From contig NZ_JJMN01000031.1 in NCBI RefSeq assembly GCF_000696385.1, positions 24,879-88,878 of the forward strand: 64,000 bases of DNA, read 5' to 3'. The notes beneath the pieces are model-generated. The model did no database searches. It was not told where the DNA came from and saw only the letters and a program-made list of their open reading frames with translations. Made by a program: the position numbers and the translations under genes. This document shows, piece after piece, positions 8,797 to 18,557 of the stretch (its first letter is position 1; each line of letters starts with the position of its first letter). Source of the DNA: Vibrio metoecus (GTDB taxonomy: Bacteria; Pseudomonadota; Gammaproteobacteria; Enterobacterales; Vibrionaceae).

Positions 8797-9471
8797 CTAT
8801 ATCCAGCCGCGCTCAGCAAAAGAGACCACTTCACCATCGCCAATCACGAAATGGTCAAGCACACGAATCTCCACTAACCCTAGCGCATCACGCAGGCGAT
8901 CGGTGATCCTTCGATCGGCTTGACTGGGTTCCGCAATCCCTGACGGATGATTGTGCGCGAGTATCACTGCGGCCGCATTATGATGCAGCGCTCGCTTCAC
9001 GACTTCCCGTGGGTAAACGCTCGCCGCATCAATAGTGCCTTCAAATAATATTTCATCGCGGATGACGCGATGTTGGTTATCCAAAAATAAAATATAGAAG
9101 GCTTCGCGCTGCCGATCGCGCAGCACGCTCGACAAATAAAGTTTGGTTTGCTGAGGACTGGTCAGTGCATCACCACGTTTTAAGGTTTCTGCGAGATAGC
9201 GCTGCGTCATTTCCAAAACGGCTTGCAGTTGAACGTATTTCGCCTCCCCCAACCCTTTGTGACGACAAAATTCTTGTTGCGATGCACAAAACAGTGCGCG
9301 CAATGAGCCAAAATCGCGCAGCAGCAGATCGGCTAAGGCAAGCACGTTCATGCCCTGCGTTCCTGTACGTAAAAAAATAGCCAGCAATTCGGCATCGCTC
9401 AATGCTTGTGAACCGCGTTGCAACAACTTTTCACGCGGCATGGATTCGACGGGTAACTGTTTTAGGCTCAT
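8797..9471 (-). CDS. radC: RadC family JAMM-domain protein
   Basis: This 224-residue protein has an N-terminal helix-hairpin-helix-like part ('[14 protein letters not shown]') and a C-terminal JAMM/MPN+ metalloprotease-like motif HNHPSG at residues 173-178 with Asp186. It is full length for chromosomal RadC. The original DNA-repair role of RadC is disputed and its substrate is unknown. It stands between rpmB and a chemoreceptor gene on the same strand. In many bacteria it neighbours rpmB/coaBC, as here. Confidence 0.92.
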   Translation of the reverse strand: MSLKQLPVESMPREKLLQRGSQALSDAELLAIFLRTGTQGMNVLALADLLLRDFGSLRALFCASQQEFCRHKGLGEAKYVQLQAVLEMTQRYLAETLKRGDALTSPQQTKLYLSSVLRDRQREAFYILFLDNQHRVIRDEILFEGTIDAASVYPREVVKRALHHNAAAVILAHNHPSGIAEPSQADRRITDRLRDALGLVEIRVLDHFVIGDGEVVSFAERGWI

Positions 9472-9582
9472 GACGATTCTCTGAGGGGATTTCGCTTACA
9501 CAAGCCAGAGAATACAGAGGGCCGCAAGCGGCCCTAATAAAGTTTCGAATCACCTCAAACCATGATGTAACTCCACTGTTAC

Positions 9583-11262
9583 TTAAAGCTTAAAGTGGCC
9601 AACCAGCGATCCCATCTCTTGCCCAGCCTCCGCTAAACGTGAGCTGATTGCTTGCGAGCTGTTTAGGTTATCGTTCAATTGCGTGACGATGTGTTGAATC
9701 GCGACTAGATTTTGATTGATCTCTTCGGCTACTGCGCTTTGTTGCTCAGCCGCCGAAGCAGTTTGGATACCCATGTCATGAATTAAATGAACCGCTTGCG
9801 AGATCCCCGCTAAGCTCTCTTTAATTTGGACGGATTCTAACGCCGTTTTTTCGCCACGCTCTTGGCTAAGACTCATGCTGCTTACGGCTTTATTCACGCC
9901 TTGATGTAACGCGTTAAGCATGTCACCAATTTCTTTGGTGCTGTTTTGGGTACGACTTGCTAACGATCGCACCTCATCCGCCACTACGGCAAAGCCGCGC
10001 CCTTGCTCACCAGCACGCGCAGCCTCAATCGCGGCGTTAAGTGCCAACAGGTTGGTCTGATCGGCGATATCGCCAATCACTTTCAAAACTTGCGTAATTT
10101 TTGCGGCTTGTTGGCTAAGGTGAACGATCGCCTCCGATGTCTGGTTAACCTCATTGACCAATTCACCAATCCCGTCAATCGCTAGATTGACTTCAGTTTG
10201 TGCTGAAACAATTTGTACGTTGGCAGATTCAATGGCTTGGGCAGTCGCTTGAGTATTGCCTGCCACTTCACGAGCTGTTGCACTCATCTCCGTTACAGCC
10301 GCCACCACTTTCTCGGTTTCTAGGCAATGATGGCTCATTTTCTGGCTAGCCGCAGATGTTTGCTTATCCAGATCCTGCGCTGCTTGTTCAACGGAAATAG
10401 CCGAACAACTAAGTTGCTCGATCATCGGATGAAGTTTATCCATAAAGGCATTAAACGCTTTCGCCACATCGCCAATCTCATCTTGGCTTTCGACTTTGAG
10501 GCGAGCACTGAGATCACCACCGCCTGCCGCCACATCTTGTAATGAGCTGACGACATGTTGTAGTGGAGCGATGCCACGCGAGACCACAAATCCAACAGCA
10601 ATAATCGTAATCAGCAACCCAAACACAGACATGCTGATGGCATACACAGTCTGATCATACAGTTCAGCTTCTCGTTCTTGGCGTTTGGCTTGTACTTGCT
10701 GATCAACATCATCAATATAGATGCCGGTACCCAATACCCAATCCCATTTCGGCAGGTATTCGGCATAACCCAGTTTCGGCGCTTGAGCATTGATGGTGGG
10801 TTTATGCCAAGAGAAATAGAGGAATCCATCTCCCGTTTTTGAGGCATCAATTAAGCCAGCAATCACCGCGACACCATTTTCATCTTTCATGCCGTAGAGG
10901 TTTTTTCCCTCCAGCTCAGGTTTAATCGCATGTAGTGTATTTACCCCTTTTGAATCATAAGCAAAGAAGTAACCATCACTGTCAAAACGCATTGCTTTAA
11001 GAATTTGCTTGGCCTGTTCTTGGTTTTCACCGGCTTTGTCATTCTCATAAAGAGGCTTAACTGCCGTGACCCCCATCATTAAGTAGGCTTTGAGTTCATT
11101 TTTCTTAGCCTGAATCAACGCTTCACGATACTGATCCAGTTCTTGTTGCAGACTTTCATGGCCACTGCGGTAATACACCAAAGTGACTAGAGTGGTAATA
11201 ATGATTAAAGGTATAACAGTTAAAAGTAGTAATTTGGTACGGCTACGTAGAGAAGACAGCAT
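9583..11262 (-). CDS. Methyl-accepting chemotaxis protein with Cache sensor
   Basis: This 559-residue receptor has a first membrane helix at about 12-30 and a periplasmic single-Cache (sCache_2) domain at about 35-190. The Cache domain contains '[12 protein letters not shown]' and '[18 protein letters not shown]', typical of this family. A second helix follows at about 205-230, then HAMP ('[21 protein letters not shown]') and a long coiled-coil signalling domain. The hairpin tip contains '[20 protein letters not shown]' and '[15 protein letters not shown]', which contact CheA and CheW. There is no C-terminal CheR pentapeptide (it ends GHFKL). The ligand is unknown; sCache_2 receptors often sense small organic acids. 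It is a single-gene unit. Confidence 0.93.
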   Translation of the reverse strand: MLSSLRSRTKLLLLTVIPLIIITTLVTLVYYRSGHESLQQELDQYREALIQAKKNELKAYLMMGVTAVKPLYENDKAGENQEQAKQILKAMRFDSDGYFFAYDSKGVNTLHAIKPELEGKNLYGMKDENGVAVIAGLIDASKTGDGFLYFSWHKPTINAQAPKLGYAEYLPKWDWVLGTGIYIDDVDQQVQAKRQEREAELYDQTVYAISMSVFGLLITIIAVGFVVSRGIAPLQHVVSSLQDVAAGGGDLSARLKVESQDEIGDVAKAFNAFMDKLHPMIEQLSCSAISVEQAAQDLDKQTSAASQKMSHHCLETEKVVAAVTEMSATAREVAGNTQATAQAIESANVQIVSAQTEVNLAIDGIGELVNEVNQTSEAIVHLSQQAAKITQVLKVIGDIADQTNLLALNAAIEAARAGEQGRGFAVVADEVRSLASRTQNSTKEIGDMLNALHQGVNKAVSSMSLSQERGEKTALESVQIKESLAGISQAVHLIHDMGIQTASAAEQQSAVAEEINQNLVAIQHIVTQLNDNLNSSQAISSRLAEAGQEMGSLVGHFKL

Positions 11263-11445
11263 AAGATTCCCTTTATATTATTGTTAGTGTTGTGAATAAC
11301 TTATCTCATATCCATGGTCTATTGTCTGTGAAATGACCGATGCTTTGCAGCTCGACCAGTGGCGCGATGCACAGCGGTGGTTGTGACTCCAACTTTTAGC
11401 TCTAGCTGTGCTAACATAGCGCGCAGATTTTTTGAGGGTTCCCAA

Positions 11446-12645
11446 ATGCAAACATTGGCAGGCAAAAAGATTCTGCTCGGTATCAGCGGTGGTATCGCGG
11501 CATACAAATGTGCAGAATTGACTCGTCGATTGGTGGAGCGCGGTGCGACCGTGCAAGTGGTCATGACCCACGCCGCCAAAGAATTCATCACCCCACTAAC
11601 CATGCAAGCCGTCTCTGGACGCCCCGTATCGGATAGCTTGCTTGATCCTGCGGCAGAAGCTTCGATGGGGCATATCGAGCTCGCTAAATGGGCCGATTTG
11701 GTGTTGCTGGCACCAGCGACTGCCGATCTCATCGCGCGCATGGCCGCAGGGATGGGCAATGATTTGCTGACCACACTGATTCTGGCTACCAACGCCCCAG
11801 TCGCGATTGCGCCGGCTATGAATCAGCAGATGTATCGCAATATCGCCACCCAAGAAAATCTACAAACGCTCGCCCGCCGTAGTTACACCCTTTGGGGACC
11901 GGCGGCGGGCGAACAAGCCTGTGGTGATGTCGGCCCCGGTCGTATGTTGGAACCAATGGAATTAGTGGCGCGCTGCGAAAGCTTCTTCGCCCCGAAAATT
12001 CTGCTCGGTAAACGTGTGCTGATCACCGCGGGTCCAACTCGTGAAGCACTCGACCCCGTGCGCTATATCACCAATCACAGCTCAGGAAAAATGGGCTTTG
12101 CGCTGGCCAAAGCGGCCGCGCAACTCGGCGCTGACGTCACGCTGGTCAGCGGTCCGGTGCATTTGCCAACCCCTGTGGGCGTTAAGCGAATTGATGTGCA
12201 GAGCGCATTAGAGATGCACAGCGCGGTGATGGCTCAAGCCACCTCGCACCAGATCTTTATCGCTTGCGCCGCAGTCGCCGATTATCGCCCACAGACCGTG
12301 GCTGAACAGAAAATTAAAAAGAACAGCGATAACGACACGCTCTCCGTTGAGATGGTGAAAAATCCCGATATCGTGGCGTCCGTGGCGGCTCTGACTCAAG
12401 CTCGACCCTTTACCGTTGGCTTTGCGGCAGAAACGCAAGATGTCGAAACGTATGCGCGTGGCAAACTGGTGCGTAAAAATCTGGATATGATTTGTGCCAA
12501 CGACGTATCGATCGCTGGGCAAGGCTTTAACAGCAACGACAACGCCTTGAGCGTATTCTGGAAAGACGGGCAACAAAGTCTGCCTTTGACCAGTAAAGAA
12601 GCACTCGCCACCGCGGTGATGCAATTAATTAACGATCAAATGTAG
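11446..12645 (+). CDS. coaBC: Bifunctional phosphopantothenoylcysteine decarboxylase / phosphopantothenate-cysteine ligase
   Basis: This protein has 399 residues from the ATG at 11446, which follows GAGGG and matches the family N-terminus '[18 protein letters not shown]'; the frame itself opens earlier. The CoaC flavoprotein domain (about 1-190) has the His-containing 'THAAKEF' segment and 'PAMNQQMY', with the substrate-clamp Cys in '[13 protein letters not shown]'. The CoaB domain (about 195-399) contains '[20 protein letters not shown]' and '[10 protein letters not shown]'. It couples cysteine to phosphopantothenate using CTP, then decarboxylates the product, two consecutive steps of CoA synthesis in the cytosol. 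It precedes slmA, the same neighbourhood as in E. coli (dfp-dut-slmA) but without dut. Confidence 0.95.
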   Translation: MQTLAGKKILLGISGGIAAYKCAELTRRLVERGATVQVVMTHAAKEFITPLTMQAVSGRPVSDSLLDPAAEASMGHIELAKWADLVLLAPATADLIARMAAGMGNDLLTTLILATNAPVAIAPAMNQQMYRNIATQENLQTLARRSYTLWGPAAGEQACGDVGPGRMLEPMELVARCESFFAPKILLGKRVLITAGPTREALDPVRYITNHSSGKMGFALAKAAAQLGADVTLVSGPVHLPTPVGVKRIDVQSALEMHSAVMAQATSHQIFIACAAVADYRPQTVAEQKIKKNSDNDTLSVEMVKNPDIVASVAALTQARPFTVGFAAETQDVETYARGKLVRKNLDMICANDVSIAGQGFNSNDNALSVFWKDGQQSLPLTSKEALATAVMQLINDQM

Positions 12646-12665
12646 GTGCTATTTTCGCCACCTAC
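12642..12665 (+). terminator. Possible terminator hairpin after coaBC
   Basis: A 7-bp inverted repeat (GTAGGTG / CACCTAC) spans the coaBC stop codon and is followed 9 bases later by TTTTT. The stem begins within the coding end and the T-run is offset, so it is a weak candidate. Confidence 0.3.
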
Positions 12666-12806
12666 TTCAACCATTTTTATCAACACGCTTCGAACAACCT
12701 CTGAGCTTAGTTAAACTTCAAGGGTTTCATCTCCGTCGCAGACTTTTTGGCTGCGGCGGCGTATTTTTTGTTCATCAGCAGTGATAACCAAAAGGAAAGA
12801 CGGGGC

Positions 12807-13397
12807 ATGGCCGGCAATAAGAAAATCAACCGACGCGAAGAAATCCTGCAAGCTCTGGCAGAAATGCTGGAATCCAATGAAGGGGCTTCGCGCATTACTA
12901 CCGCAAAACTGGCCAAACAGGTTGGCGTTTCAGAAGCTGCGCTCTATCGCCACTTCCCAAGCAAAGCTCGTATGTTTGAAGGGCTGATTGAGTTTATTGA
13001 AGAGTCGCTGATGTCGCGCATCAACCGCATCTTTGATGAAGAAAAAGACACGCTCAATCGCATTCGTTTGGTCATGCAGCTCTTGCTCGCTTTTGCTGAA
13101 CGTAACCCAGGCTTGACACGCATTCTCTCCGGACATGCTTTAATGTTTGAGAATGAACGCTTGCGCGATCGCATCAACCAGTTGTTTGAACGGATTGAAA
13201 CCTCTTTGCGCCAAATTCTGCGCGAACGTAAAATCCGCGAAGGAAAATCTTTCCCAGTCGATGAAAACATCCTTGCCGCGCAATTGCTCGGTCAGGTGGA
13301 AGGGAGTTTGAACCGCTTCGTGCGTTCTGATTTCAAATATCTGCCCACCGCCAATTTTGATGAATACTGGGCACTGCTGAGTGCGCAGATTAAGTGA
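12807..13397 (+). CDS. slmA: Nucleoid occlusion factor SlmA (TetR-type)
   Basis: This protein has 196 residues from the ATG at 12807 (preceded by AAGGAAAGACGGGGC), giving the conserved start '[22 protein letters not shown]'. The N-terminal TetR helix-turn-helix '[31 protein letters not shown]' is split here around about residues 30-60; the C-terminal dimer domain is helical. SlmA binds specific chromosomal sites and blocks FtsZ ring assembly over the nucleoid. It does not act as a classical repressor. It is followed by lipid A acyltransferase genes with a GTGA overlap, which would couple division-site control and lipid A synthesis at the transcript level. Confidence 0.96.
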   Translation: MAGNKKINRREEILQALAEMLESNEGASRITTAKLAKQVGVSEAALYRHFPSKARMFEGLIEFIEESLMSRINRIFDEEKDTLNRIRLVMQLLLAFAERNPGLTRILSGHALMFENERLRDRINQLFERIETSLRQILRERKIREGKSFPVDENILAAQLLGQVEGSLNRFVRSDFKYLPTANFDEYWALLSAQIK

Positions 13398-14350
13398 GTA
13401 CAATGATTCAAGAAAAATACAGCAAACCTGAATTCTCTTTCGCTTTATTACACCCTAAATATTGGGGAGTTTGGTTGGGTTTTGGCCTACTCGCCCTGCT
13501 GGTTAATTTGCTGCCTTATTCCGTATTACTAAAAATCGGCCGTGGTTTAGGCCAATTTTCGATGCGCTTTGGTAAAAAGCGGGTTCACATTGCCAAACGC
13601 AATCTGGAACTCGCCTTTCCAACCATGAGTCAAAGCGAGATCGACGCTTTTGTACTGGAGAACTTTAAAAACACCGGTATGGCGCTGATTGAAACTGGCA
13701 TCACTTGGTTCTGGCCAACTTGGCGCTTCAAGCGCATTGTGATTGATAAAGATACCCAAGCAATGCGCCAACACATCCAGGCGGGCAAAGGCGTATTACT
13801 TTGCTGCGTACATGCACTCAATCTGGAAATCACCGCGCGTGCTTTTGGCGTACTGGGCATCGGTGGCTACGGCGTTTACCGCCCACACGACAATATTGCG
13901 TATAATTTTATTCAGTATTGGGGGCGCTCTCATAACGGAAATCAACTGGTCGACCGTAAAAACCTAAAGAAAATGATCCGAGTGATACGTAATGGTGAAA
14001 GACTTTTTTATTTACCCGATCATGATTACGGTCCCAATAAATCTGTGTTTGTGCCCTTTTTCTCCGTAGAGCAGGCATGTACGACGACAGGAACCAGTAT
14101 CCTTGCTTATAGCTGCAAATGCCCTATCGTGATCGGCTCTGGGTTTCGTAATAGCAAAGGTCGCTATGAGATCATGGCTGATAAATCCATTGAAGCAGAC
14201 TACCCACAAAAAGATGAAACCGCTGCCGCTGCATACATGAATAAATTTGTCGAAGAGATTATACTGCGCGCCCCCGAGCAGTGGATGTGGCTACACAAAC
14301 GTTTCAAAACGATGCCAGATTCAACAATGAACCATTCACGATATCAGTAA
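13394..14350 (+). CDS. lpxL: Kdo2-lipid A late acyltransferase (LpxL/LpxM family)
   Basis: This 318-residue HtrB/MsbB-family enzyme has one N-terminal membrane anchor (about 25-47, '[20 protein letters not shown]'). The acyltransferase HX4(D/E) motif occurs as 'HALNLE' near residue 139. '[18 protein letters not shown]' is the second conserved block. In V. cholerae the homologue (recalled as VC0213) adds myristate to Kdo2-lipid A. The GTG start at 13394 overlaps the slmA stop (GTGA); the ATG at 13403 is an alternative. A paralogue follows 10 bp later. Confidence 0.85.
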   Translation: MSTMIQEKYSKPEFSFALLHPKYWGVWLGFGLLALLVNLLPYSVLLKIGRGLGQFSMRFGKKRVHIAKRNLELAFPTMSQSEIDAFVLENFKNTGMALIETGITWFWPTWRFKRIVIDKDTQAMRQHIQAGKGVLLCCVHALNLEITARAFGVLGIGGYGVYRPHDNIAYNFIQYWGRSHNGNQLVDRKNLKKMIRVIRNGERLFYLPDHDYGPNKSVFVPFFSVEQACTTTGTSILAYSCKCPIVIGSGFRNSKGRYEIMADKSIEADYPQKDETAAAAYMNKFVEEIILRAPEQWMWLHKRFKTMPDSTMNHSRYQ

Positions 14351-14360
14351 CGAGGAATTT

Positions 14361-15323
14361 GTGAGCGATCAAGATAACGGCATTGTACGCCATCTGCATA
14401 ACCCACAATTTGAGTGGCATTTTTTGCACCCAAAACATTGGGGAACATGGGTTGGCATTGCTTTCGCGGCACTGCTAGCCTTTATTCCTTGGCGATTGCG
14501 CGATCGATTAGCCACTTCACTCTCTAAGCTGATCATAACCAAAAATAACCGTGTCGTGCGACATGCCCGTGCCAATCTCGCCCACTGTTTCCCACAGAAG
14601 AATGACGTTGAGCGTGAAAAAATCTTGTATGGCACGTTTGCCACCGCAGCACAATTTATGTTGGGTTATTCGGAACTATTGGTGCGTTCAACTAAGCACA
14701 ATACTGCTCGTGGCGAATTGATCGGTGAAGAAAACTTGCTGCCTCTGCTCAATAAAGGTGAACGCGTTATTCTGTTAGTCCCACACTCTTGGGCGATCGA
14801 TTATGCTGCCGTCATGCTGGCCGCTCGTGGCTATAAAGTCGCGAACATCATGAAGCCACAGCGCAACCCGATTGCCGATTGGCTGATGCACATCCAACGT
14901 ATGCAGTATGGTGGCCGTATTTTTACTCGCGAATCTGGCATTAAACCTTTCTTGCGTTCGATTCAATCTGGTTATGTTGGCTACTGGGTACCAGATGAAG
15001 ATCACGGCCCACAAAACTCAGTGTTTGTACCATTTTTTGCCGCCGAAAAAGCAACGCTCAAAGGGTTTGGCAAAATGGCTAAGCTGTGTAAAGCACACGT
15101 GGTGCCTTTAATGTCATGCTACAACAGTGACTCAGGACGTTATGAAGTGCATATTTTGCCTGCGCTGCAAAATTTTCCGACAGGAGATGAAGAAGCAGAT
15201 GCACAGGCGATGAATCAAGCGATAGAAGCACTTGTCACCCCCCACCCAGAACAATATATGTGGAATTTACGACTGCTCAAAACACAACGCGATGGCAGTG
15301 ATATTTATAGTAAATATCACTAA
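14361..15323 (+). CDS. lpxN: Lipid A late acyltransferase, LpxN-type
   Basis: This 320-residue paralogue of the upstream gene starts at GTG (GAGGA 5 bases before) and has the same architecture: N-terminal anchor around residues 28-45, catalytic 'HSWAID' (HX4D) near 142 and 'VPDEDHGPQNSVFVPFF' near 213. The V. cholerae homologue (recalled as VC0212, LpxN) transfers 3-hydroxylaurate. That hydroxyl group is required for glycine modification of lipid A and polymyxin resistance in El Tor strains. The LpxN assignment rests on gene order and family, not on residues that define substrate choice. A strong bidirectional terminator follows. Confidence 0.82.
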   Translation: MSDQDNGIVRHLHNPQFEWHFLHPKHWGTWVGIAFAALLAFIPWRLRDRLATSLSKLIITKNNRVVRHARANLAHCFPQKNDVEREKILYGTFATAAQFMLGYSELLVRSTKHNTARGELIGEENLLPLLNKGERVILLVPHSWAIDYAAVMLAARGYKVANIMKPQRNPIADWLMHIQRMQYGGRIFTRESGIKPFLRSIQSGYVGYWVPDEDHGPQNSVFVPFFAAEKATLKGFGKMAKLCKAHVVPLMSCYNSDSGRYEVHILPALQNFPTGDEEADAQAMNQAIEALVTPHPEQYMWNLRLLKTQRDGSDIYSKYH

Positions 15324-15342
15324 TACGAGCCAAACCAAGTAC

Positions 15343-15372
15343 AAAAAAACAGCCCCAATTGGGGCTGTTTTT
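15343..15372. terminator. Bidirectional terminator between lpxN and pyrE
   Basis: A perfect 8-bp stem (ACAGCCCC / GGGGCTGT) with an AATT loop is flanked by A7 on the left and T5 on the right. It can serve both the plus-strand lpxN transcript and the minus-strand pyrE transcript. Confidence 0.9.
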
Positions 15373-15401
15373 CGTTTTCGATTTGCGCGTTAATCTTTGG
15401 C

Positions 15402-16043
15402 TTAAATGCCGTACTGCGCGCGGTACGCTTTGACCGCTTCTAAATGCTCGGCATTACCGCCTTGCTGTTCAAGATAGGTGATGAGATCGGTCAGACTCAC
15501 AATCGAAATCACCGCACAGCCGAAATCGCGCTCTACTTCTTGAATCGCAGACAGCTCACCCTTGCCTTTCTCTTGGCGATCGATCGCCACCAGCACGCCA
15601 GCTAAATCAGCCTTGTTGGCTTGGATAAGCTCCATCGATTCACGAATCGCCGTCCCGGCGGTGATCACATCATCCACCAGCATAATGCGGCCTTCTAACT
15701 TGCTGCCCACCAGATTACCGCCTTCCCCGTGATTTTTGGCTTCTTTGCGATTAAAGCAGTAAGGCGTATCCACATCGTGGTGATCCGCCAGCGCTACCGC
15801 CGTAGTAGTCGCAATCGGAATTCCTTTGTAAGCAGGGCCAAACAGCACATCAAACTCAATACCAGAATCGACTAACGCTGCCGCGTAAAAACGACCCAAG
15901 CGCGCTAAATCACGGCCAGTATTAAACAGACCAGCGTTAAAGAAATAAGGACTTTTACGGCCTGATTTCAAAGTAAATTCGCCAAACTTCAGCACCTGTT
16001 TTTCTAGGGCAAACTCAATAAATTCACGCTGGTACGCTTTCAT
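15402..16043 (-). CDS. pyrE: Orotate phosphoribosyltransferase
   Basis: This protein has 213 residues from the ATG at 16043, one codon inside the frame. '[14 protein letters not shown]' (about 21-34) binds orotate, '[13 protein letters not shown]' is the mobile catalytic loop, and '[17 protein letters not shown]' (about 120-136) is the PRPP-binding motif. It makes orotidine 5'-monophosphate from orotate and PRPP in pyrimidine synthesis. It lies downstream of rph with a terminator-like hairpin in the 125 bp gap, the arrangement of the UTP-sensitive pyrE attenuator of E. coli. Confidence 0.97.
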   Translation of the reverse strand: MKAYQREFIEFALEKQVLKFGEFTLKSGRKSPYFFNAGLFNTGRDLARLGRFYAAALVDSGIEFDVLFGPAYKGIPIATTTAVALADHHDVDTPYCFNRKEAKNHGEGGNLVGSKLEGRIMLVDDVITAGTAIRESMELIQANKADLAGVLVAIDRQEKGKGELSAIQEVERDFGCAVISIVSLTDLITYLEQQGGNAEHLEAVKAYRAQYGI

Positions 16044-16136
16044 CACATCTTCTCTAATTTACGATTTAAGAACAATTCATCTTCTAAGATATTGGCGAGA
16101 GAACAAATCAACACGCCTATGCAAAAAGATGAGGGC

Positions 16137-16163
16137 AAAAAAATAGCCCCCAATTGGGAGCTA
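16137..16163 (-). terminator. Putative UTP-sensing attenuator between rph and pyrE
   Basis: On the minus strand a stem TAGCTCCC / GGGGGCTA (one G-U pair) with an AATT loop is followed by seven T. It begins 5 bases after the rph stop codon and ends over 90 bp before pyrE. A ribosome finishing rph close behind polymerase would cover the stem and let transcription reach pyrE. This is the published E. coli rph-pyrE mechanism, and its presence here is inferred from the geometry. Confidence 0.7.
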
Positions 16164-16168
16164 CTTGA

Positions 16169-16885
16169 TCAATCTAATAACGATGCCTTCTGCACCGCGA
16201 CAATATCCGCAATGCCTTTTTTGGCGACCGCCAACAATTCTAGCAACTGCTCATGACTGAACGGCTCACCTTCCGCGGTGCCTTGAATTTCAATCATCTT
16301 GCCTTCTTCGGTCATTACTACGTTCATATCTGTGTCCGCAGCAGAATCTTCAACGTATTCCAGATCGCACAGCACGTCTTCACCTAAGATACCAACCGAA
16401 ACCGCAGCCACATGGCCTTTCATCGGGTTCTTCTTCAGTTGGCCTTTAGCCATCAAATGAGCAAAAGCATCCGCCAGTGCCACGCTTGCACCGGTAATCG
16501 AAGCAGTACGTGTACCGCCATCGGCTTGAATCACATCACAATCGACCGTGATCATGATTTCGCTCATCGCTTCCAGATCCACCACTGCACGTAGGCTGCG
16601 CGCGATCAGACGCTGAATTTCCATGGTACGGCCGCCTTGCTTACCATTGGTCGCTTCACGGCGGGTGCGTGAATGGGTTGCGCGTGGCAACATGCCGTAT
16701 TCCGCGGTCACCCAGCCTTTACCTTGGCCTTTTAACCAACGTGGCACACCTTCTTCAATGCTGGCATTACACAACACTTTGGTGTTGCCAAATTCCACCA
16801 ATACCGAGCCTTCTGCGTATGCAGTATAGTTGCGGGTGATTTTGATGGGGCGAACTTGGTCCGCAGCGCGGTTATCTGGACGCAT
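16169..16885 (-). CDS. rph: Ribonuclease PH
   Basis: This protein has 238 residues from the ATG at 16885, giving the standard start '[20 protein letters not shown]'; the upstream 19 codons of the open frame are not conserved. The phosphate-binding segment '[16 protein letters not shown]' and '[13 protein letters not shown]' are typical. It is a phosphorolytic 3'-5' exoribonuclease that trims tRNA precursors and other RNAs. Unlike E. coli K-12, whose rph carries a frameshift, this copy is full length, which matters for translation-coupled control of pyrE downstream. Confidence 0.96.
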   Translation of the reverse strand: MRPDNRAADQVRPIKITRNYTAYAEGSVLVEFGNTKVLCNASIEEGVPRWLKGQGKGWVTAEYGMLPRATHSRTRREATNGKQGGRTMEIQRLIARSLRAVVDLEAMSEIMITVDCDVIQADGGTRTASITGASVALADAFAHLMAKGQLKKNPMKGHVAAVSVGILGEDVLCDLEYVEDSAADTDMNVVMTEEGKMIEIQGTAEGEPFSHEQLLELLAVAKKGIADIVAVQKASLLD

Positions 16886-17048
16886 AGGGTCTCGACCTTC
16901 TCGTGGCTGTATCAATTCGGTTGGGGCGGGATTATAGCCCAAAGCCCCTACAGGCGCTAGGTTAACGAATTCAGCACGGTAGCGCCGTTCTACCTGCTTT
17001 GCTACTATTAGCGCCAGTCACAAAGAGATGAAAGCAAAGGACATCCTG

Positions 17049-17915
17049 ATGATTTACAGCATGACTGCGTACGCACGCAAAGAAGTCAAAGGCGATTGGG
17101 GCAGCGCCGTGTGGGAAATTCGCTCGGTAAACCAACGTTATTTAGAAACGTACTTCCGCCTGCCAGAGCAGTTCCGTGGTTTAGAACCACTGCTGCGCGA
17201 GCGTTTTCGTCAGCGCCTGTCACGCGGTAAGATCGAGTGTCATTTGCGCTTTGAAGCCAACCCGGCCGCACAAAGCCATCTCACCATCAATGAAGCATTG
17301 GCCCAGCAAGTGATTAATGCGGCAAGTCAGATCATGCATATGACTGGTGAACTCAGCCGGATTAACCCATTCCAAGTGATGCAGTGGCCGGGTGTGATGG
17401 AAACGCCAGAGCAAGATATGGACGCCATCAACCAAGCGCTACTCAGTGCGTTTGATGAAGGCGTGGACGAATTTATCGCCGCGCGTGGTCGTGAAGGCGA
17501 CAACATGAAAGCGCTGATTGAGCAACGTTTGGATGCGATCAGCGCCGAAGTGGTCAAAGTGCGTGCGCGTATGCCGGAAATTCTGGAGTGGCAACGCGAG
17601 CGTCTATTCAGCAAGTTTGAAGAAGCGAAAATCGAGCTCGATGCGAGCCGTGTAGAGCAAGAGCTGATCCTGCTGGCACAGAAATCCGATGTTGCTGAAG
17701 AGCTGGATCGCCTTGATTCTCATGTCAAAGAAGCGCGTGAAGTACTGAAAAAAGGTGGCTCATGTGGTCGTAAACTCGATTTCATGATGCAAGAGTTCAA
17801 CCGTGAATCGAACACCCTAGCATCGAAATCCATCTCAACCGATATCACTGCCTCCGGTGTTGAACTGAAAGTGCTCATCGAACAGATGCGCGAGCAAATT
17901 CAAAATATCGAATAA
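17049..17915 (+). CDS. yicC: YicC family endoribonuclease
   Basis: This protein has 288 residues from the ATG at 17049 ('[13 protein letters not shown]'), preceded by AAGGA. The N-terminal YicC domain contains '[12 protein letters not shown]' and the C-terminal DUF1732 contains '[16 protein letters not shown]' and '[22 protein letters not shown]', split here from 'ISTDIT'. YicC of E. coli has recently been described as an RNase that acts on the small RNA RyhB. It is divergent from rph, as in E. coli, and is followed 65 bp later by a yqhA-like gene. Confidence 0.93.
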   Translation: MIYSMTAYARKEVKGDWGSAVWEIRSVNQRYLETYFRLPEQFRGLEPLLRERFRQRLSRGKIECHLRFEANPAAQSHLTINEALAQQVINAASQIMHMTGELSRINPFQVMQWPGVMETPEQDMDAINQALLSAFDEGVDEFIAARGREGDNMKALIEQRLDAISAEVVKVRARMPEILEWQRERLFSKFEEAKIELDASRVEQELILLAQKSDVAEELDRLDSHVKEAREVLKKGGSCGRKLDFMMQEFNRESNTLASKSISTDITASGVELKVLIEQMREQIQNIE

Positions 17916-17980
17916 TCTTGAAAGCCTCGTTGATTCGGGGCTTTTATTTAATGATCTCACCTCTTAGTCATTGGAAAACC

Positions 17981-18471
17981 ATGGAACGATTTATCGAAAA
18001 ACTTCTTTACTCTGCACGTTGGATTATGGCGCCGATTTATCTCGGTTTGAGCCTGATTTTGGTTGCCTTAGGCATTAAATTCTTCCAAGAGATTTTTCAC
18101 CTGCTACCGAACATTTTTACCATCAAAGAAGTGGATCTCATTTTGATCGCGCTCTCATTGATTGACGTGTCACTGGTGGGTGGGTTAATCGTGATGGTGA
18201 TGTTTTCCGGGTATGAAAACTTCGTTTCAAAACTGGATGTAGATGAGACTGAAGACAAGCTCGGCTGGCTAGGCAAGCTCGATACCAGCTCGCTGAAAAA
18301 CAAAGTGTCGGCTTCGATTGTGGCGATCTCTTCGATTCATCTGCTCAAAGTGTTTAAGAAATACCGAAAAACATCGAGAGTGACAAAATCAAATGGTACT
18401 TGCTGCTGCACATTACTTTTGTGTTGTCGGCGTTTGCCATGGGTTATTTGGATAAGCTCACCAAGAAGTAA
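17981..18471 (+). pseudogene. YqhA/UPF0114 family inner-membrane protein with a frameshift
   Basis: The first 125 codons ('[20 protein letters not shown]' onward) match the YqhA family: membrane helices at about 15-35 and 50-75, then '[22 protein letters not shown]'. After about 18353 the frame is lost. The expected C-terminus ([12 protein letters not shown], then [18 protein letters not shown]) reads on in another frame to the TAA at 18469-18471. Two extra A in the A-rich stretch 18353-18372 would explain it. If real, the last membrane helix is lost. Function is unknown even for intact members. The break is in a homopolymer-rich spot, so a sequencing error is plausible. Confidence 0.75.
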
Positions 18472-18483
18472 TCTGATTACCAG

Positions 18484-18514
18484 AAAAAAAAAGCGCCCTC
18501 CTTAGGGCGCTTTT
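18484..18514. terminator. Bidirectional terminator between yqhA-like gene and murP
   Basis: A perfect 8-bp stem (AGCGCCCT / AGGGCGCT) with a CCTT loop is flanked by a long A-run on the left and TTTT on the right. A second 7-bp hairpin (18518-18540, ATCCCCC / GGGGGAT) follows at once, on the murP side. Confidence 0.85.
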
Positions 18515-18557
18515 ACTATCCCCCGCGAGATGAGGGGGATACCTACAGGGAACACCA

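Noticed and set aside
9519..9534. GC-rich palindrome GGGCCGCAAGCGGCCC between radC and the chemoreceptor gene
   Set aside because: It could be the chemoreceptor gene's terminator, but on that strand it is followed by TCTGTATTC and not a T-run. I left it out as unproven.
12208..12624. 138-codon minus-strand frame within coaBC
   Set aside because: Shadow of coaBC, which is conserved along its whole length.
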